Assembly: GCA_964345775.1 (NCBI GenBank) | Contig: CAYFSO010000084.1 | Location: 1-13,556 of the forward strand | DNA length: 13,556 bases | Origin: M55B154 sp964345775 | GTDB taxonomy: Bacteria > Spirochaetota > UBA4802 > UB4802 | Direction of reading: 5' to 3' | Shown here: positions 7,159 to 13,556 of the stretch, one piece after another | Layout of the letters: each line of letters starts with the position of its first letter | Numbering within the stretch: position 1 is the stretch's first letter | Translations under genes and position numbers: made by a program | The notes under the pieces: model-generated | Told to the model about the DNA's origin: nothing | The model's input: the letters and a program-made list of their open reading frames with translations, nothing else | Databases searched by the model: none

Positions 7159-7452
7159 CAGCTCCTCCTTCGAAATTAAATGATTCATGTTTTCGTTTTC
7201 TGAAAATAACGCGTTATATGCAATCTGAAACGAAAATGATTGATATAATTATATTCAATACCATCACCGGTGATTGTCAATTTTTGAAATTGAGAAGGGG
7301 CATGTTTCGGGTTTATTTAACAAGCGTGTAATTTGTTCGTAACATGTTCGTAATAAACGGGCTTTTTGCGCAGATGAATTGACATAATTGTATTTTATTC
7401 ATAACGTGTGTAAAAATATCCAGGTATACTGGAAAATGGAACATGTATTGAA
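7159..7452. promoter_or_regulatory. Divergent intergenic control region between glnB and ksgA
   Basis: 294 AT-rich bases hold the signals for both directions. For glnB (minus strand): -10 TATAAT (7253-7248) and a perfect -35 TTGACA (7280-7275) separated by an unusually long 21 bp, with a 12-bp palindrome ATCACCGGTGAT (7263-7274) inside that spacer. The leader carries TTTTCGTTT (7190-7198) complementary to AAACGAAAA (7228-7236) and a second 12-bp palindrome ATAACGCGTTAT (7206-7217) between them. For ksgA (plus strand): TTGACA at 7379-7384 without a clear -10 at 17 bp (TAACGT), and an isolated good -10 TATACT at 7425-7430. The middle holds the GTTTATTTAACA-N4-TGTAAT motif (7311-7332) shared with the glnN region, and tandem GTTCGTAA (7335-7342, 7346-7353). 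All assignments are by eye. Confidence 0.55.
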
Positions 7453-8280
7453 ATGAACACGGGCGAATTAAAAGAACTGCTGCGTTCCGAGGGCATTCAT
7501 CCCAGTAAGAAGCTGGGACAGAACTTTCTTGTGAACCATGGAATGGTGGAGAGGATCGTTGAGTCATGCAACCTGGGAAGTGCTGACAGGGTGCTCGAGA
7601 TAGGCCCCGGCGCGGGTGCGCTTACGGGACTGCTTGCAGAGAAAGCAGCGCACGTGACCGCCGTTGAGATCGACTCGGGGCTGGTGCGCCTGCTGCGTAA
7701 ACATTTCGGTGACAGGGAAAACCTTGATATTCTGCACGCTGATATATTGAAAACAGGTATACCGGGTGATGTGAACAGGGTTATAGGAAACCTTCCGTAT
7801 TACTGTTCCTCGGAGATCCTTTTCCGGGTGGCGGCACAGGAATCGGTGACCATGGCATGTTTCATGCTGCAGAAGGAGATGGCCCAGCGCATTGCGGCAG
7901 AACCGGGGGACAGCAATTACGGTGCACTTACCGTGAACCTGAAGCTCTATTTTGACGTGGAATATCTCTTTAACATTGACAGGCAGTCCTTTTTTCCGCA
8001 GCCGGATGTTACCTCGACGTTTATAAAGCTTACCAGGATAACACGTGGGCTGAACGAAGAGGAGAAGAAGTTATTTCATGAGCTGGTAAAATCCGCCTTC
8101 TGGGGCAGGCGAAAGACCATAAAAAAGGCCCTTACCGATTCTCCCCACCTTGATTGGACCGTGGATGATGTGGCACAGTTGCTGGAATGGGCAGGCTATG
8201 AAGAAACTGACAGGGGAGAGACACTTGAGATGGAGGACTTCATGTTGCTGGCCCGTGCCGCCTGGGACATGGAACTGTGA
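7453..8280 (+). CDS. rsmA: 16S rRNA (adenine1518-N6/adenine1519-N6)-dimethyltransferase KsgA/RsmA
   Basis: SAM-dependent enzyme that dimethylates two adjacent adenines in the 3'-terminal hairpin of 16S rRNA during small-subunit assembly. The 275-residue length equals the family norm (about 270). Motifs: KKLGQNFL (19-26); SAM-binding motif I LEIGPGAGALT (48-58); VEID (71-74); HADIL (95-99); the catalytic IGNLPYY (111-117, the N-x-P-Y motif); FPQPDV (181-186); and the C-terminal helical domain with AFWGRRKTIKKAL (215-227). The N-terminus MNTGELKELLRSEGIHPSK is typical, supporting the ATG at 7453, although its ribosome binding site is weak. It is divergent from glnB and is followed after one base by a radical SAM gene, suggesting a two-gene transcript. 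Confidence 0.96.
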   Translation: MNTGELKELLRSEGIHPSKKLGQNFLVNHGMVERIVESCNLGSADRVLEIGPGAGALTGLLAEKAAHVTAVEIDSGLVRLLRKHFGDRENLDILHADILKTGIPGDVNRVIGNLPYYCSSEILFRVAAQESVTMACFMLQKEMAQRIAAEPGDSNYGALTVNLKLYFDVEYLFNIDRQSFFPQPDVTSTFIKLTRITRGLNEEEKKLFHELVKSAFWGRRKTIKKALTDSPHLDWTVDDVAQLLEWAGYEETDRGETLEMEDFMLLARAAWDMEL

Positions 8281-8281
8281 T

Positions 8282-10678
8282 ATGACTGAAAAGACCATTG
8301 AAAAGATATTATGCAGGGTGGAAAAGCCCGCCCGGTACATGGGGGGTGAGTTGAACAGCCGTGTAAATAAAGAGGCACTGGTGCGGATGGGGCTGTGCTA
8401 TCCCGACCTCTACGAGGTGGGCATGGCCAATAACGGCATACAGATACTCTACGACGCGGTAAACGGCATGCAGAACGTGGCCTGTGAGCGGGTTTTTGCC
8501 GTTGCACCCGACCTTGAAAAGGCCCTGCGTGAAGAGAATCTTCGTTTATATACACTTGAAACGTACACCCCCCTCAAAGATCTTCACCTGCTGGCATTCA
8601 ACGTGGCCCATGAGCTCCTTTACACCGGCATTCTGCAGGTGATGGACCTGGGTGGCATACCCCTGCGGTCGGCAGACCGAAAAGAGGAACACCCCGTCAT
8701 CATGGCCGGCGGCGAGTCCGTATCCAACCCGGCCCCCCTTATGCCCTTCGTTGACGCATTTTTCATGGGTGACGGGGAGGAGGGCATAGTTGATATATGC
8801 CGGGTGCTGCTCAATGCAAAAGAAGAAGGCCTTTCCCGTGACAGCCTGCTGCAGCGGCTTGCCGGCATAGAGGGGGTGCTGGTACCCGGCAAAAACAGCA
8901 GGGTGCGAAAGCGGGTATTCAGGTCAACAACAGGCTCTGACCCCCTGAAGCCGGTGGTCCCTTCCATCAGGATCACCCAGGAGCGGGTGGTGGTGGAGGT
9001 AAACCGGGGCTGCCGCAACCTCTGCAAGTTCTGTCACGCCGGCTACTATGAGCTTCCCTACAGGAAATTCTCGTGGGAATGGGCCCGTGACAGGGTGTTT
9101 GCCATGCTCGATAACACCGGCTACGACGAGGTTTCCTTCGCCTCCCTCTGCCTGAACGATTACCGCCACCTGGTGGAGCTACTCAACGGGGTACTGCCCG
9201 GTCTCACCGGGCGGGGCGTGTCCGTTGCCCTGCCGTCCCTGCGGGTGGAACCCGAAACGGTGCCGGTGATCGAGCTGGTGTCCGACGTGCGAAGGGCCTC
9301 GCTCACCTTCGCGGTTGAGTCGGCTACCGACCAGCTGCGCAGGATCGCCTTCAAGCGGCTGCATACCGCTGATATAATATCCATTATACAGGAGCTTTAC
9401 AACCGTGGCTGGCAGCGGGTGAAGCTCTATTTCATGATCGGCCTGCCCGGCTACCGTGACCATGACGAGGCGGACGATATTATTGAACTGTTGAACGAGA
9501 TATACAGCATCGGAAAGAACCGGCTGCAGCTGAACGTCACCGTGTCCCCCTTCGTGCCCAAGCCCCATACCCCCTTTCAGCTGGAGGAACAGGCCAACAC
9601 CGCCTACCTGCGTGATACAATACAGCGCATAAAACGGGGTGTGCCCCGAAAGATCCAGGTGAAAAATCACGACGTGTACCATTCCCTGCTGGAGGGGGTG
9701 CTCTCCCGCGGTGACGGCAACCTTGCCGACGTAATAGAGGATGCCTACCGGGCGGGAAGCAGGCTTGACTCGTGGTCGGAGTATTTTTCTTTCGCAACAT
9801 GGGAGCAGGCCCTTGAAACCCGTGTCCCCGGCTGGCAGGAGTACCTCAACAAGCGTATGCAGGACGGGAACCCGTGGGACGTGGTTGAAACCGGCTTCGA
9901 GAAGCTGGTGGCGGCAAAAGGCCGCTCAACCTGGGACGGAAACTCCCTGCCCCGGTCATTCAACACAGGAAAGGACACGCTGAACAAAGAGGCGGTGCAG
10001 CAGGCCATGCGAAAGTTCGAGGAGAAGTACCGGGTTGAAGGATGCGTGCGCCTGTCACTCTCCAAGACCGGCATGTCCCGTTTTATACCACATATCGACT
10101 TCATGGAAATACTGAAGCGGGCACTTCGCATGGCGCACGTGCCGGTGTCCTTTACCCGGGGATTCAACAAGCGTGAGCGTATATCCATGGGGTACGCGCT
10201 GCCCCTGGGTACCGAAAGTGAAGCAGAATTCTGCGACGTGGAGCTGTACCGGTCAATAGACCCGAAATCGCTGCCGGGCCTGTTGAACCCCCTGCTTCCA
10301 CATGGTATAATGGTGACCGATGCCGGCATGGTGGAGGACGGGTCATCCCTTACCGCCGACGTGTCATACATGGAGTACCTGGTTACCACGGAAGACGCGG
10401 GTACGGCCAGGAAACTTGTCTCGGGCATGGAAAAAAGACCCTCATTTGATAAGAAAACCAAAAAAGGGTTGAAGACGGTGGCCTTCGATGATGCAATACT
10501 GCACTGGGGCCCGGTAGAAGGCGGTGTGCTGCTGCATCTCCCGGCAGGTCTTTCACAGTCAATACGTGCCGACAGCATCGTGCTGCAGGTGACAGGGCAT
10601 GATGATCTTTCGGCATTCAGAATAATAAAAAGAGCCCAGTTCCGAACATCGGACAGGGGCCCTGCTCAGGTCAGTTAA
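8282..10678 (+). CDS. B12-binding-type radical SAM protein fused to DUF2344 (TIGR03960 + TIGR03936 architecture)
   Basis: 798 residues. The N-terminal part (about 30-180) resembles the degenerate cobalamin-binding-like domain of this family (LCYPDLYEVGMANNGIQILY, MAGGESVSNP, FMGDGEEG). The radical SAM core, about 230-460, has a CX3CX2C iron-sulfur motif at C244, C248 and C251 (GCRNLCKFCHAGYY), then LTFAVESATDQLR and YFMIGLPGYRD. The C-terminal DUF2344 domain from about 588 to 760 contains KTGMSRFIPHIDFM and SFTRGFNKRERISMG. Some bacteria encode the two halves separately; here they are one chain. The start at 8282 is one base after the ksgA stop; an in-frame start at 8150 would merely overlap ksgA. 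No clear ribosome binding site, so translation is probably coupled to ksgA. Substrate unknown; pairing with an rRNA methyltransferase hints at RNA or ribosome-related chemistry, which is inference. Confidence 0.9.
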   Translation: MTEKTIEKILCRVEKPARYMGGELNSRVNKEALVRMGLCYPDLYEVGMANNGIQILYDAVNGMQNVACERVFAVAPDLEKALREENLRLYTLETYTPLKDLHLLAFNVAHELLYTGILQVMDLGGIPLRSADRKEEHPVIMAGGESVSNPAPLMPFVDAFFMGDGEEGIVDICRVLLNAKEEGLSRDSLLQRLAGIEGVLVPGKNSRVRKRVFRSTTGSDPLKPVVPSIRITQERVVVEVNRGCRNLCKFCHAGYYELPYRKFSWEWARDRVFAMLDNTGYDEVSFASLCLNDYRHLVELLNGVLPGLTGRGVSVALPSLRVEPETVPVIELVSDVRRASLTFAVESATDQLRRIAFKRLHTADIISIIQELYNRGWQRVKLYFMIGLPGYRDHDEADDIIELLNEIYSIGKNRLQLNVTVSPFVPKPHTPFQLEEQANTAYLRDTIQRIKRGVPRKIQVKNHDVYHSLLEGVLSRGDGNLADVIEDAYRAGSRLDSWSEYFSFATWEQALETRVPGWQEYLNKRMQDGNPWDVVETGFEKLVAAKGRSTWDGNSLPRSFNTGKDTLNKEAVQQAMRKFEEKYRVEGCVRLSLSKTGMSRFIPHIDFMEILKRALRMAHVPVSFTRGFNKRERISMGYALPLGTESEAEFCDVELYRSIDPKSLPGLLNPLLPHGIMVTDAGMVEDGSSLTADVSYMEYLVTTEDAGTARKLVSGMEKRPSFDKKTKKGLKTVAFDDAILHWGPVEGGVLLHLPAGLSQSIRADSIVLQVTGHDDLSAFRIIKRAQFRTSDRGPAQVS

Positions 10679-10750
10679 CAGGTGGACAGCGTGCAATGTA
10701 GTGTAATGGTGTAAAATGGAATATTCTGACAAACAATACAGGAGGAACGT

Positions 10751-11515
10751 ATGAGCAAGTTATGGTATGATCTTGAAGACAAGGTTGCAGTGGTTACCGG
10801 CGGCAGCCGGGGTATCGGACTGGAGATAGCACGTGAGCTTTTAAACCAGAAGGCGAAGGTGGTCATCTGCGGACGAAAGCAGGAGGGCCTCGACGGGGCG
10901 GCAAACGAACTGAAGGGGGGCGACTCCCTGCTGACAGTACAGGCGCATATTGCCAAAGAAGAGGACGTTGATAAACTGTTCGACGCCGCACTTGATAAGT
11001 TCGGCAAGGTTGACATCCTCATCAACAACGTGGGCATGAACCTTCCCACCGGGGGCATTGTTGACGTTGAACTGTCCCAGTGGCAGAAGATCCTGGAATC
11101 AAACCTCACCGGTACCTTCCTGTGTTCACGCAGGGCGGGTAAGATCATGCGTGACCAGAAGTTCGGCAAGATGGTCAGCGTGTCGTCGGTTGCCGGTCAC
11201 AAGGCGTCACCGGGCATGAACGTGTACGGTATTGCCAAGGCGGGCATCGAGATGATGATGAAGAACATGGCCTTTGAGCTTGCCGGCTACAACATACAGG
11301 TGAACACGGTGGCCCCCGCCATGGTGCGCACCGATTTCAGCAAGCCCTTCTGGTCAAACGACGAGATACACGACATGGTGGTAAAGAACATCCCCATGGG
11401 CAGAATAGCCGAGGTTGAGGACGTGGTGAAAGTTGTGCTCTTCCTGGCCTCTGACGGCTCGTCCTTCGTAACCGGCCAGACCATCATGGTAGACGGCGGG
11501 TCCATGGTGATATAA
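10751..11515 (+). CDS. Short-chain dehydrogenase/reductase (classical SDR, FabG-like)
   Basis: Cytoplasmic NAD(P)-dependent oxidoreductase of 254 residues, the normal size for a classical SDR. Rossmann-fold cofactor motif TGGSRGIG (16-23); structural NNVG (92-95); the catalytic set Asn118, Ser146, Tyr159 and Lys163 (YGIAK); VNTVAPAMVRT (184-194); and the C-terminal TGQTIMVDGG (241-250). Arg20 in the glycine-rich motif and Arg42 after the second strand (CGRK) suggest NADP(H), but this is only a hint. AGGAGG lies just before the ATG at 10751. It is 72 bases after the radical SAM gene, same strand, with no terminator visible between, so read-through is possible. Sequence alone does not separate 3-oxoacyl-ACP reductase from sugar/polyol or other SDR substrates; the neighbours give no fatty-acid context. 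Confidence 0.93.
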   Translation: MSKLWYDLEDKVAVVTGGSRGIGLEIARELLNQKAKVVICGRKQEGLDGAANELKGGDSLLTVQAHIAKEEDVDKLFDAALDKFGKVDILINNVGMNLPTGGIVDVELSQWQKILESNLTGTFLCSRRAGKIMRDQKFGKMVSVSSVAGHKASPGMNVYGIAKAGIEMMMKNMAFELAGYNIQVNTVAPAMVRTDFSKPFWSNDEIHDMVVKNIPMGRIAEVEDVVKVVLFLASDGSSFVTGQTIMVDGGSMVI

Positions 11516-11530
11516 CGGCAACAAAGAATT

Positions 11531-11670
11531 GCCACGGAGGCGCAGAGATTCGGAGGATGTCGTTCTTGTTATCGATTTGTTGTTTTATTCGGTTTGGTGA
11601 TGTTAACAGGGGTTCAGGGGATATATGTTTTTATACATTTTCGATCTCCGTATCTCAGTGTCTCTGTGGC
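11531..11670. repeat. Inverted pair of CCACAGAGACAC-type repeats between convergent genes
   Basis: The left arm (11531-11555) and the reverse complement of the right arm (11646-11670) match at 20 of 25 positions; both begin GCCAC and end CGGAG, with purine-rich GAG units between. Four differences are G/A or A/T changes at spaced positions and the frame is never shifted, so the arms look like diverged copies. The 90-base spacer (11556-11645) is T-rich with no recognisable gene. The right arm overlaps the 3' end of the minus-strand radical SAM gene. No flanking target-site duplication is evident. Similar purine-rich repeats are, to my recollection, scattered between genes of many environmental bacteria; their nature is unsettled. 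They could also act as a convergent terminator-like structure. Confidence 0.65.
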
Positions 11671-13265
11671 GAACCCCATTTCAGCTCCATGCAGTCATTC
11701 CCATCCATGTACTTCACCGGGAATTCTTCTGAGTCGGCGGCGAATACCGGTGATTTTCCCCCGGTATCGCCGAGGGCCCTGCGTATCTCCGCCGGGTGGC
11801 GAACCCCCTGTATGGAGGCGGGGTAGCGCATGTTGCCGGTTCCCTGTATCCAGTCCATCCGCAGGCAGTCCCGGAAGAAGGTGTACTGCGCGGGGAATTT
11901 TTCACCAATGTACTCAAGCAGGCCGCCTGAAAGCACACCCCCGTCCTTCTCACTGGTGGACCATCCTCTTGACTTCCAGAAAGCGGCAAGCCTTCCGTAC
12001 ACCTGGAAGGGATCCTCGTTCGAATGCAGGTTTTCAAGCTCCGGCAGGGTGATGGAAAAATGCCCGGAGTTGAAGAGGGAGTTTACAAGTCCTTCAATAT
12101 GGTGCAGCATATCCATTTCTTCACTGTTTATCCACGGGGTTTCCCGTATTTCATAGGGAGGTTCCGGTGAATACCGCATGGAAAGGGCCTCTGCCTGTTC
12201 ACGCATGGCTGTCCCCGGCAGCAGTTTCAGAAAACCCAGCTGCAGGTGATGGGGCCCTATGCCGTAGAGCACGTTGAACGAACTGGCAAGGGACTCAAGG
12301 GTGTCATGGGGAAGTCCCGCCATGAGGTCAAGGTGTACATGAATGCGGGTATGTTTTACCAGGTGCCGTACCCCGTCAAGATGGCTCTCCTTTACGGGGG
12401 GACGTGAAACGGCCTCCAGGGCCCGGTTGTTCAGTGATTGTATCCCAATCTCGAACTGAAACAGCCCGGCAGGCACCTTCTCAAGCAGCCGCAGGTCTTC
12501 ATTGTCAAGCAGGCCGGGATAGATCTCGAAGTGGAACCGTGTACCGGGGGCCCTCTCCAGCAGGTATTGCCATATGGCGCGGGCGTGTTCTTTGTTTGCG
12601 TTGAAGGTGCGGTCTACCAGCTTTACCACGTCGGGGTGCATCGCCAGCAGGCTGTCAATCCCGTCCTTCACCCTGTTCAGGTCTTTGAACTGCAGCTTCT
12701 GGTCTTCCCGGGAGGAGATACAGTAGCCGCACCTGAAGGGGCATCCCCGGCTGGTCTCGTAATACACGTAGCGGCGGGAAAGGCGCCCGGCGTCTTCGGG
12801 TATGTAGGGGCAGGGGATGTCATTGAAGTGGGGGTTTGCCCGGTGTATGATCTTTTCGTCCACCCTGAACCGGTTCTCTGCCAGGCGGTAAAACCCCGCC
12901 TCGCCGGGACCGCAGACAATGCAGTCGATATAAGGATGACGCTCAAGCCAGCGTTCGGGGTTGTAGCTCACCTCAGGGCCGCCAAGCACGATGACCGGCT
13001 TCGGAGTAAGCCCGGCAAGAGCGGGCAGTAGCTTTTCCATGTACCCGGAATTCCATATGTATACCGAGAGGGCCACCACATCCGCACCCAGATGTGCTGC
13101 CTCACGAATGATGTCATCACGCGGTGCCTTGATGGAGTACTCCCGTATAACGAAGTTGTCCCCCGTGCCGGCGCAGTAATTACGCAGGTAATACAGGGCC
13201 GGGTTGGAGTGACTGTACCGGGCGTTCACGGCCAGCAGGAATACGGTTTGGGGTTTGGTGTTCAT
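11655..13265 (-). CDS. B12-binding radical SAM protein with DUF4080-type C-terminus
   Basis: 536 residues. The N-terminal cobalamin-binding Rossmann-like domain spans about 5-135 (LAVNARYSHSNPALYYLR, DVVALSVYIWN, VIVLGGPEVS, IVCGPGEAGF). The radical SAM core, about 165-370, has CX3CX2C at C175, C179 and C182 (TSRGCPFRCGYC), then FEIGIQSLN and HLDLMAGLPHDT. A C-terminal region resembling DUF4080 follows, including FLKLLPGTAMREQA. The B12-binding type is a broad group whose members include methylases and other RNA or natural-product tailoring enzymes; this one's substrate is unknown. The ATG at 13265 has no clear ribosome binding site and no better in-frame start exists before the upstream TGA at 13308. 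The final residues SPQRH and the stop are encoded inside a dispersed repeat arm, so the native C-terminus may have been altered. It converges on the SDR gene. Confidence 0.9.
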   Translation of the reverse strand: MNTKPQTVFLLAVNARYSHSNPALYYLRNYCAGTGDNFVIREYSIKAPRDDIIREAAHLGADVVALSVYIWNSGYMEKLLPALAGLTPKPVIVLGGPEVSYNPERWLERHPYIDCIVCGPGEAGFYRLAENRFRVDEKIIHRANPHFNDIPCPYIPEDAGRLSRRYVYYETSRGCPFRCGYCISSREDQKLQFKDLNRVKDGIDSLLAMHPDVVKLVDRTFNANKEHARAIWQYLLERAPGTRFHFEIYPGLLDNEDLRLLEKVPAGLFQFEIGIQSLNNRALEAVSRPPVKESHLDGVRHLVKHTRIHVHLDLMAGLPHDTLESLASSFNVLYGIGPHHLQLGFLKLLPGTAMREQAEALSMRYSPEPPYEIRETPWINSEEMDMLHHIEGLVNSLFNSGHFSITLPELENLHSNEDPFQVYGRLAAFWKSRGWSTSEKDGGVLSGGLLEYIGEKFPAQYTFFRDCLRMDWIQGTGNMRYPASIQGVRHPAEIRRALGDTGGKSPVFAADSEEFPVKYMDGNDCMELKWGSPQRH

Positions 13266-13289
13266 GGGTTCATGATGGGGTTGGGGTGT

Positions 13290-13307
13290 AATAATATCAA
13301 TATTATT
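13290..13307 (-). repeat. AT-rich perfect inverted repeat after the Rpn-like gene
   Basis: AATAATAT (13290-13297) and ATATTATT (13300-13307) form a perfect 8-bp stem with a two-base gap, overlapping the stop codon of the upstream minus-strand gene. It contains no G or C pair and no following T-tract, so it would be a weak terminator at best. It lies in the 37-base gap before the radical SAM gene. Confidence 0.35.
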
Positions 13308-13556
13308 TCAGGCTTTTAATCTCCTCAATTGACAAACCGGTAATAGAAGATATTTTTTCAACAGGCATATTTTCTTTTAAGAGCGCTTTTGCAGTCTGAA
13401 TGGCTTTGCGATGCATGCCTTTCTGGACTCCTTTTTGCATCCCTTTTTCAATACCTTTTTTAACCCCTTCCTGCATGGCTTCTTTTTTCAATTTCTCGCC
13501 GTATTTTTCCAGTTTCGTCGCAAACATGGTTCGTATCTCCTCTACCTGTTTTATTT
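13303..13556 (-). CDS. C-terminal part of a probable Rpn/PD-(D/E)XK transposase-like protein (partial at window edge)
   Basis: The visible part is 83 complete codons to the right edge and stays open, so the 5' end is outside the window. It has a Lys/Glu-rich amphipathic stretch followed by near-tetrapeptide GxxKG repeats (GVKKGIEKGMQKGVQKGMHRK) and a small helical tail (VEKISSITGLSIEEIKSLK). These are characteristic of the C-terminus of Rpn family recombination-promoting nucleases/putative transposases and related DUF4351-like proteins; the catalytic nuclease domain is not in view. An internal ATG at 13527 would give a 74-residue protein with GAGGAG upstream. However, that GAGGAG reads in frame as Glu-Glu in a run (VEEIRTM) that resembles the same family, so it is more likely coding than a ribosome binding site. 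A remnant tail is also possible. It stands 37 bases upstream of the radical SAM gene on the same strand. Confidence 0.65.
   Translation of the reverse strand, partial: IKQVEEIRTMFATKLEKYGEKLKKEAMQEGVKKGIEKGMQKGVQKGMHRKAIQTAKALLKENMPVEKISSITGLSIEEIKSLK

Noticed and set aside
7183..7188. Alternative glnB start at 7188
   Set aside because: It has no Shine-Dalgarno at proper distance; the AAGGAGGAG falls inside the extension and serves the start at 7158.
8150..8281. In-frame upstream start extending the radical SAM protein by 44 residues into rsmA
   Set aside because: The added segment is Trp/Cys-rich with no family similarity and lies wholly inside rsmA. The start at 8282 gives the family-typical N-terminus.
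9745..10578. Long minus-strand open frame (277 codons) inside the TIGR03960-type gene
   Set aside because: Ser/Pro/Arg-rich, no recognisable domain, wholly antisense to a conserved radical SAM/DUF2344 gene; a product of GC-biased codon use.
10653..10663. CAGGG-G-CCCTG palindrome near the end of the radical SAM gene as a terminator
   Set aside because: A one-base loop cannot form an RNA hairpin of that stem, it lies within the coding region, and no T-tract follows.
11557..12052. Plus-strand open frames overlapping the DUF4080-type radical SAM gene
   Set aside because: They are antisense to a strongly supported gene, lack ribosome binding sites and show low-complexity Pro/Ser/Arg composition.

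Overview
The window looks chromosomal, from a diderm, probably anaerobic bacterium. An Amt with a signal peptide, a type III glutamine synthetase, a P-II protein, two B12-binding radical SAM proteins and a tail rich in GxxKG repeats (as in Rpn/PD-(D/E)XK proteins) would fit Spirochaetota or a related environmental lineage. That placement is inference from gene content, not proof. Genes are moderately GC-rich, intergenic DNA is AT-rich, and strong AGGAGG-type ribosome binding sites precede most genes. No tRNA, rRNA, CRISPR array or complete mobile element was seen.

Left half (1-7158, all minus strand): a nitrogen-assimilation island. In transcription order it holds a P-II signalling protein (glnB/glnK), a flotillin-like SPFH membrane protein, type I glutamine synthetase (glnA) and an ammonium transporter (amt). 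These are tightly spaced and end in a hairpin at 2514-2540. A separate type III glutamine synthetase (glnN) follows, with its own upstream region and its own strong terminator at 65-96. Together they import ammonium (Amt), sense carbon/nitrogen/energy status (P-II, which docks on Amt) and fix ammonium into glutamine with two unrelated synthetases. The flotillin-like gene inside the operon is the unexpected member. The P-II protein has His where the classical uridylylated Tyr51 should be, so classical GlnD control at that residue is not possible.

The upstream regions of glnN and glnB share a motif, GTTTATTTAACA-N4-TGTAAT, and each carries further dyads. This suggests one regulator acting on both units.

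Right half: on the plus strand, ksgA/rsmA (16S rRNA dimethyltransferase) is followed one base later by a large B12-binding radical SAM protein fused to a DUF2344 domain, then by an SDR oxidoreductase. Converging on them from the minus strand is a second B12-binding radical SAM protein (DUF4080 type). Between the convergent genes lies an inverted pair of 25-bp imperfect repeats of the CCACAGAGACAC type. One arm supplies the last codons and the stop of the radical SAM gene. At the right edge is the C-terminal part of a probable Rpn/transposase-like nuclease gene that runs out of the window.
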